Below are positions 57,491 through 64,000 of a DNA stretch of 64,000 nt, piece after piece. The translations under genes were made by a program, and so were the position numbers. The notes below the pieces were generated by a model, which worked only from the letters and a program-made list of their open reading frames with translations, did no database searches and was not told the origin of the DNA. Numbering within the stretch: the first letter of the stretch is position 1; every line of letters starts with the position of its first letter. The DNA is from Anodontia alba (lineage: Eukaryota > Mollusca > Bivalvia > Lucinida > Lucinidae), in the NCBI GenBank assembly GCA_964016985.1, contig OZ024823.1:32944594-33008593 (forward strand). Direction: 5' to 3'.

Positions 57491-58011
57491 CTCTGGATTC
57501 ATTGAAGTTAAATATTAGCAGAGAACATACTACATAGTTCTAGATAATGAGATGGAGTGACAGTTTACAGAGAAGTAGTTGAGGAGGTTTTTAATGATAA
57601 TTCTGGGAACATTTGTCTGATTTCTCCATGAAAACATATGTTGTGGATATTCATCACAAGTGCCACGGTGAGGCACTTCCAATGAGAGTCCACATCATAT
57701 GTTTTTATGGAGAACTGGAGAAAATGCTCAGATTTAGCACGAAATTCTCCTTAACAAGTATCCTGATTTAGGATAACTTCTTTTTGCACTAAAACATAAT
57801 TTAAGGTAGTTTAGTAGAATCAGCTAGCCAAGCCTATTCCAGTGGATACCCTCAAGATATGTTTGGGTGGAAAAATAACAGAAAATTATCCTCTTAATAC
57901 TCAGTTTGTCTGGGCTTATGATATGTGATTTTGTTCTTAAATTAATTTGAAATTACACTGTAACATTCCATGCGATTCATCTCCTAATAAGCTGTTTTCA
58001 TGTCTCATGTA
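57491..58011. repeat. 3' flank: M6 MITE (about 57590-57790)
   Basis: M6 arms CATATGTTGTGGATATTCAT / AATGAGAGTCCACATCATAT and the ends TTTCTCCATGAAAA / TTTTTATGGAGAA. No AATAAA is seen between the stop codon and 58000, so the extent of the 3' UTR is unknown. Confidence 0.6.
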
Positions 58012-58289
58012 CATTATGAAAACATGTCTATTCAAATATACGGAAAATTTTACCACCAAAAAATAAAAAAATTCAGATAAAAAAATCTGATATATTTCAT
58101 ATTTCTGCTCAAAACATAGATTGTGGGTACTCATTAGAACTGCCTCAGTGAGGTGGTTCTAACGAGTACTCACAATCTGTGTTTTGGGCAGAAATAAGAA
58201 AACTAATTTATACCCCTGTAAACCCCAGTTTTACTATATAAAAGTGGGGTTTAAGGGAGTTAGAATTATATAGGCATGTTTTCGTGATG
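58012..58289. mobile_element. M2 MITE
   Basis: CATTATGAAAACATGTCTAT and ATAGGCATGTTTTCGTGATG ends; core GTGGGTACTCATTAGAACTG / GGTTCTAACGAGTACTCAC. Confidence 0.85.
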
Positions 58290-59357
58290 TTAATCCTTAG
58301 ACCAACGTGCAAAATTGGAGTAAATGTCAGGGTTTTTTTTGTTCTGTTTTTTCGAAAGAAGTGTCTTGACATTTCAAGTGAATTGTCTGCATAGCAGGTG
58401 ATTCTGATGAAATTTGAAGCCTTATTTTCTCTCTTAAAAAACAAAAACAGAATGTTATCTGCTGCAGTTATGATTGGAAAGCCAAGGGTTTAAATACATT
58501 TAATGCTTTTCTTTTAGAATGATGTAGTCATGTTTGTTACTCTTAAAGAAATAGGTTTAGGTATAATAATTTATAGGTTTTAGGAAATTTTGACTGTTAT
58601 AATTTGTAGATTTTAGATTACAGGAAAAATTCTGCTGTGCAGTAGTATTAAAATACAAGTGACCATCCTTTCAAAAAAAATTTTTTTTTCACTTTTGAAG
58701 ATTATTTTAAAGAGCATGGGATGCACCAAAGTTTACAGAAAAATGTTAATTTGTTTAGAGTTTTGAAGCTAGGAGGTGTCCACTTTATGACAAAAGTCGA
58801 GATACAAATAATTATACAAGTTGTATTTAGTCTAAATTTATAGACACCTTACCATACTTAACCAAAAACTTGAATATGTGTAGTTTCCTATCTGTCTAAA
58901 AACTGATAGATGAATGGCAAACTGTGTAAATACTGGTGTAGTTTCCTATCTGTCTAAAAACTGATAGATGAATGGCAAACTGTAAATACTGATCAGCTGT
59001 TCTGCAGTTTGTGATCTGGGTCTGCAGTTTGCTCAGTCCCTTCCATCCAAATATTTGGGATAAATGTGATATCCATTAACTGATCCTGCAGGTATTCATG
59101 TCCTCAAAACACCTGACAAATCTCATAATACTTGTTTGCCAAATGTTTGCTAAATCACTCTGATCTTAACCCTTACCATTCTGTGAGATAATTCAGCAGA
59201 AGACAATTTGATTTTTTTCTTAATTTACCCAGAGGAGACAATTTGACAGACATGCCAAAGCCTGTTTTCTGGGAAAAGTAATAAAAAATAGACATATCAT
59301 ACAATTTTGTCTCCTTAGGACAAAGCCTATTTTATGGAAAAAATAAGAAAAATATCA
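58290..59357. repeat. M8 and M9 repeats, one with 58-bp tandem duplication
   Basis: M8 at about 58310-58500 and 59165-59355. M9 at about 58790-59060 contains a 58-bp segment (TGTAGTTTCCTATCTGTCTA ... AATGGCAAACTG) twice, at 58879-58936 and 58937-58990. 58500-58780 shows no recognised family. Confidence 0.65.
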
Positions 59358-59596
59358 GGGCCCAGTTGTTCAAAGCTAACGACGTCGTTAGTTAACGATT
59401 CGTTAAAATTTACATTGAGTGATACGCAAATATGCTGAAATTTTTTGCTGAAAAAATGTGAGTAGCTCTTGCAAAAGCTACTCACATTTTTTCAGCAAAA
59501 AATATCAGAATATTGTATATTGAATCCGCTAAAACAGCTACCGAAATGACCCTTAACGAGCTCGTTAAGCTAACGACGCTTTGAACAACTGGGCCC
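59358..59596. mobile_element. M4 foldback MITE
   Basis: GGGCCCAGTTGTTCAAAGCT and GCTTTGAACAACTGGGCCC ends; centre AATGTGAGTAGCTCTTGCAA / AGCTACTCACATT. Confidence 0.9.
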
Positions 59597-59840
59597 TGTT
59601 TGCCATATGCTGTGTTAGCCCAGAGATTGGTAAAGTTTAATATTTGTAGATTTTGTGTGATTATTCCGTCCATTTGTAAATTATTTTCAAAATATAAATG
59701 AACCACTTAACGCGTTTTAGGTGCAAATGTGGACAGTAAAGGCCCAGCTTTGCCTGCACACTTAGATCAGGGTTTTTACTGTCTGAATACAGAATTATTG
59801 TGTACTATAGAATATGGGCCACGTAATGGGAAAAAGCCCA

Positions 59841-60030
59841 TTAACCCTTCTCTTGCTGTACACGACATGCCCTGTCTTAGCAAACAGTGTAGATGCAGAT
59901 CAGTTGGCTTCTGAAGAAGCCAACTGATCTGGATCTGCACTGTCATTAAATATATGAACTTCTATCAAAAACCCGGAGCATTTAATCTGATTGGCTGGAA
60001 ATTAGAAGTGGGCGTGGCATCTTAATTTAT
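59841..60030. mobile_element. M1 MITE cut by TR7
   Basis: TTAACCCTTCTCTTGCTGTA at the left and the conserved CTGATTGGCTGGAAATTAGA near the right. It stops within CATCTTAATTTAT where TR7 begins; the right end of M1 was not found on the other side. Confidence 0.8.
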
Positions 60031-61468
60031 TATCGCACCTGCTTGTAGCAGGGTGCGATATAGGCGTCCGATTTTCTGTCCGTCCGTCTGTCAACATTTA
60101 TGTCGACGTTCTACATTTATGTCAAAGTTAGTATTCTAATCAACTACAAGACTAAACAACCATCAAACCTTGCATGAAACATCTCCCTGACCTCCTGACT
60201 TTGCAACATAGGCGTCCGCTTTTCCGTATGTCTGTCCATTCGTCCGTCCATCTGTCAACATTTATGTCGAAGTTCGACATTTATGTCAAAGTTAGTATTT
60301 TAATCAACTACAAGACTAAACAACCATCAAACCTTGCATGAAACATCTCCCTGACCTCCCGACTTTGCGACATAGGTGCCCACTTTTCCATTCATCTGTC
60401 TGTTCGTCTGTCCGTCTCTAAAACAGTTCTGTTATGTCGAAGTTCGACATTTACGTCAAAGTTAGTATTCTAATCAACTACAGTTCTACAACAACCATCA
60501 TACCTTGCATGATACATCTCCCTGACCTCCTGACTTGGCAGATATGTTGACCCAGTGACCTTGACCTATATTTTGCGCTCCATTGACTTTGACACAATTT
60601 ACGTTGACGTTCCAGATCTTCTCAACTATAAGGCGTACAACTACCAAACCTTGCATAGTGCTTCTCCTCAATGTACTGACTTAGCAGATTCCTTGACCTG
60701 GTGACCTTGACCTATATTTTGGCTGCAGTGACTTTGACATAATTTACGTCAACGTTCCAGATCTCCTCAAGTGTAAGACCTCTAGCCACCAAACCTTGCA
60801 TAGTGCTTCTCCTATATGTACTGACTTGGCAGGTATCTTGACCCGGTGACCTTGACCTATATTTTGCGCTCAAGTGCCTTTTACACATTTTACGTCAACA
60901 TTCAATATCTCCTCAACTATAAGGCCTACAATCATCAAACCCTGCATAGGGCTTCTCCTCAATATACGGACTGCAGGTACCTTGACTGGGTGACCTTGAC
61001 CTATATTTCACGCTCCATTGACTTTTACACCGTTTACATCACCCTTCCATATGTCCTCAACTGTAAGGCCTTCAACCACCAAACCTTATATAGCACTTCT
61101 CCTCGATGTACTGACTCGACAGGTACCTTGACCTGGTGACCTTGACCTATATTGTGCACTCCAGTGACTTTGACACATTTTATATTGATGTTCGGTATCT
61201 CCTCAAATATAAGACCTACAACCACTAAACCTTGCATAGTGCTTCACCTCATTGCACTGGCTTGGCAGGTACCTTGACCCAGTGACCTTGACCTATATTT
61301 GACACATTTTACGTTGATGTTTGATAACTCCTCAACTATAAGGCCTACAACCACCATACCTTGCATTGTGCTTCTCATTGATGTACTGAATTAGCAGGTA
61401 CCTTGACCTGTGACCTTGACCTATATTTCATGCTCCAGTGACTTTTACACATTTTACGTCAACGTTCC
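60031..61468. mobile_element. TR7: hairpin element with two tandem arrays
   Basis: Starts with TATCGCACCTGCTTG / TAGCAGGGTGCGATA (60031-60060), then GTCCGTCCGTCTGTC. The first array has about three units of roughly 160-180 bp (AACATTTATGTCGA, ACCATCAAACCTTGCATGAA). The second has units of about 145 bp with GTGACCTTGACCTATATT at 60555, 60701, 60846, 60990, 61136, 61282 and 61410. The right boundary is approximate. Confidence 0.75.
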
Positions 61469-61868
61469 ATTATCATTGGGCTGTATGATACGAAAAGTCA
61501 GTGCTGAAGATATAGCCATTAGAGGGAATGGGACTGGCCTGGAATATATGTGCCCCACTAGGCACTTTGTCTACATTTTTTTCAACCCAGTTTTCCAAGT
61601 AAGCACTGCTAATAATGAAATAAACTTATTTAATAACCACATTCTGATTGTGGCTCCTGTGACTTTTGTGCCAGCAGGTGTGATGACGCCTTCCGCGGAA
61701 TTCTTGTTCAGCAAGGCAGGGGTTAAAACATATGCAAACAGCAATGGTTCAGGGGAGCTTACACATTGGTGCAATCTCACCAGAACTTGTTCTCTTTGCT
61801 TGTGAAAGTGGTAGGCTAAGGGGAAACTCCAACGAAAGAACTAGACATGTGGATTTGCTAAGAGACCA
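61469..61868. other. 3' flank, no recognised element
   Basis: No repeat family, exon or RNA gene recognised. Open frames here are short and have no plausible start or splice context. Confidence 0.45.
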
Positions 61869-62112
61869 GGGCCCAGTTGTTCAAAGCGTCGTTAGCTTAA
61901 CGAGCTCGTTAAGGGTCATTTCGTTAACTATTTTAGCGGATTCAATATACAATAATCTGATATTTTTTGCTGAAAAAATGTGAGTAGCTTTTGCACTGCA
62001 AAAGCTACTCACATTTTTTCAGCAAAAAATTTCAGCATATTTGGGTATCACTCGATGTAAATTTTAACGAATCGTTAACTAACGACGTCGTTAGCTTTGA
62101 ACAACTGGGCCC
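61869..62112. mobile_element. M4 foldback MITE
   Basis: GGGCCCAGTTGTTCAAAGCG and GCTTTGAACAACTGGGCCC ends; centre GAGTAGCTTTTGCACTGCAA / AAGCTACTC. Flanks CGAGCTCGTTAAGG / CGACGTCGTTAG. Confidence 0.9.
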
Positions 62113-63003
62113 AGGTATGTGCAGTGAAAGATTGATTTGATGGAAAGCCCAAAGAGCCTTTTTCTCACAACAGAGCTTATATGATGATGTATAGCAAAGT
62201 CTCTGATCAAACTGAAAGGGTTGGCTGGTTGATGTGGATCAGAGCTGTTTTCATATGCCTTGAAGAGACCTTTTCTCATGGTATGGCTCGAAAGATTCAG
62301 GTCAGCCAGCCAAATTATCATAGCTCTAGAGAAGAGAAGTAGCCAGATAGATATTCTTTTTTAAACTTGTTACCCACACTTAACTATTTCTTGTAAGCCT
62401 GCTCATATGCTGTCTTTTACTGCCAATTTTGTTGCCCGTTTTGCATATGCTTGAAGATGCATTTTTGCATGAAGTGGTTCACATATTTCTAGCCAGTTTT
62501 AGCTCAATAAAGTTGTAGCCATTTTGCATACTGGTATGTTTGAAGCTGCAGTTTTCACATAATGTGGTCCAATGTCCGCACATTGTTGGCCTTTTTGAGC
62601 GTTTAGTAAAAAAAAGTTTGTAGCCGTCCGTAAGTTTAGCAAAGATTTTTGTATTATAATGGATTGCTTTGTGAATAAAATTATTTAAAAATATTTATTT
62701 ATGTAATTATGATGAATTGATAGATAGTGAGAAGTATGTGTGTGTTAGTTAACAGAAGAATTTTCTTTTAGAATTGAAATAGGATAAAATAGCTGTTTTA
62801 ACCCTTTCAGTCTTGTAGATCAAAACAGATATTTGTGCAAATAGCGTAGATCTGAATGAGATGGCTGATAACAAGTCAGTGCATTAGAACTACAATGTTT
62901 GCCATTCAACTGTAAAAAATGACTGACACCCCTATTTGCAACAATGGTTTTGTCCAAATCCAAAATATGGAAGATTCCACTTCAGGAACTTTGGGGTGAA
63001 AGG
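62113..63003. repeat. 3' flank with M13 MITE and an isolated AATAAA
   Basis: 62113-62790 has an AATAAA at 62674-62679 and a TGTGTGTG-rich stretch about 65 bp later, but no evidence ties it to TALPID3. M13 lies at about 62797-63005 (TTAACCCTTTCAGTCTTGTA ... GGGGTGAAAGGTTAA). Confidence 0.5.
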
Positions 63004-63198
63004 TTAACCCTTGTCCTGCTGAACCCGGATATACTCTGTTTTGCAAACAGTGTAGATCCAGATCAGTTGGCTTCTGGATCTGCACTGTTTGTCATTAAGT
63101 TTATGAATTTAGAGCAATTAATTGGATCAAGTAATCTGACTGGCTGAAAATTAGAAGTGGGCATGGCATCTTAATTTATTCAGCAGGACAAGGGTTAA
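63004..63198. mobile_element. M1 MITE
   Basis: TTAACCCTTGTCCTGCTGAA to TTCAGCAGGACAAGGGTTAA; the outer 20 bp are perfect inverted repeats. Shares its first TTAA with the end of the preceding M13. Confidence 0.9.
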
Positions 63199-63228
63199 TA
63201 CCATAAAAACAACTGAGACTAGATTAAA

Positions 63229-63424
63229 TTAACCCATTTATGCCAGGTGGACTCTTCTGCATAAACCAGTTCATTTCAGTATAAGGGGTGTCTGGTTAGT
63301 TTTATTTGTGTTACCACCTTTTATAGCAATTCCTGTTCTAAACGCAAACAGTGTAGACCCGTGGCATCTGATCTGGGTCTACACTGTTTGCCAGTGTCAG
63401 TTTGTTGCTGCATAAATGGGTTAA
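63229..63424. mobile_element. M3 MITE
   Basis: TTAACCCATTTATGCCAGGT and GCATAAATGGGTTAA ends; inner arms AACAGTGTAGACCC / GGGTCTACACTGTT are perfect. Confidence 0.9.
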
Positions 63425-64000
63425 CCTGAGCTTTCTACATTGCCTAGTGGAAGGCAACAAGTATAGGTCTAAATAATCTGCATATTCATGAAGCACAATA
63501 ATCTGAAATATTTTGACACTACCAAATTTACCCTAAAGTATTCAGATGCATTAAAACTTCTATGACTCAACACAGATAACTCATTTAGAGTGGTTAATGC
63601 AAACTTGTTTTTGAGTCCCTAGGACCTCTTCCGATACTTAGAGGTATTTTTGGGAAATTTTATTTTGAAAATGTTTGTTGTGTATGCTCACTAGAATCAC
63701 CTCAGAGGTAATTCTAATGAGTACTCTCAACATATTATTATTTTATAGATGGTTGAATGGACAGAGCTCCAGCTAGCCCAATATAGAGGGGAGGGCTGCC
63801 CTTCTTGCCTTCTCCTGCTGCCCCTCTGCCCTTTTCAGTCTTATTATAATTCTAGACATAAAACACTACATTTTGGTGAAAATTTCATGAAAATCGGACC
63901 AAAATTAAAACAGTTATCAATGTTTAAAGGTCAATTTTATGTGTATTGTAGTTTGAGGCATTTATTTTAGAATGGGATTATATTTATAACATGACTTCAT
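63425..64000. other. 3' flank with an M6 remnant
   Basis: M6-like hairpin at about 63660-63750 (GTATGCTCACTAGAATCACC / GTAATTCTAATGAGTACTC). 63820-63930 has TTTTGGTGAAAATTTCATGA, the same kind of unit as in the TR elements. No exon recognised. Confidence 0.5.

Noticed and set aside
60846..61237. Open frames in both strands with repeated motifs
   Set aside because: They follow the 145-bp tandem unit of TR7 and are repeat-derived.
62674..62679. AATAAA as the TALPID3 poly(A) signal
   Set aside because: It is 5 kb past the stop with many elements between. Other AATAAA hexamers occur (for example near 58063, 59280 and 61618). Nothing in the sequence selects one.

Overview
This is a eukaryotic window: a single intron-rich gene with GT..AG introns runs through very dense interspersed repeats. 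The protein matches TALPID3 (human KIAA0586), a centriole/basal-body protein needed for ciliogenesis and Hedgehog signalling. Diagnostic blocks appear in the family order: PPGFKDAENILKQVQ, EDEDYMxxVYGK, GHLIPMA, VLPxVDID, YNGPxFPP, WLEQELMARII, LQLFVDAG and SEG(E/Q). The tRNA-derived SINEs, foldback MITEs and hairpin-plus-tandem-repeat elements suggest a mollusc, most likely a bivalve. That placement is inference from memory of such repeats; no search was run.

Layout. Coding starts upstream of the window. Twenty-two exons on the + strand between 1677 and 57490 join in frame with no stop (3987 nt; 1328 residues plus stop). All have AG acceptors and GT donors, and the phases agree at every junction. 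A 13-codon microexon (40918-40956) is possible in the 8.6-kb intron after exon 14. The 5' third encodes the conserved helical region, the middle a conserved DAG-containing block, and the 3' third a Pro/Ser/Glu-rich tail with three SEG(E/Q) motifs and a short seven-residue repeat. The stop is at 57488-57490. No clear poly(A) site was identified, and no other protein gene or RNA gene was found.

Non-coding DNA. Almost every intron and the 3' flank are filled with non-autonomous elements. I label the families locally. M1, M3, M9, M12 and M13 are MITEs that share a CAGTGTAGAyCC...GATCAG inner arm. M2, M6 and M7 are MITEs that share a GTACTCATTAGAA hairpin core. M4 is a GGGCCCAGTTGTTC foldback. M8 and M11 are hairpin MITEs. 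There are five TA-flanked Tigger/mariner-like elements plus one related copy without clear TA flanks, one larger TA-flanked MITE, one hAT-like element, two tRNA-derived SINE families (A and B), and seven members of a set of larger elements (TR1-TR7). Each TR element starts with a 25-35 bp hairpin, usually followed by a GTCCGTCC-type tract and one or more units of about 145-190 bp. Many elements are nested in each other, so their relative ages can be read.

Most notable: a recent 105-bp duplication of the acceptor region of exon 7; a duplicated pair of phase-0 exons (8 and 9); hairpin cores that stay self-complementary in each copy while differing between copies; inner modules shared by families with unrelated ends; and the common architecture of the TR elements.
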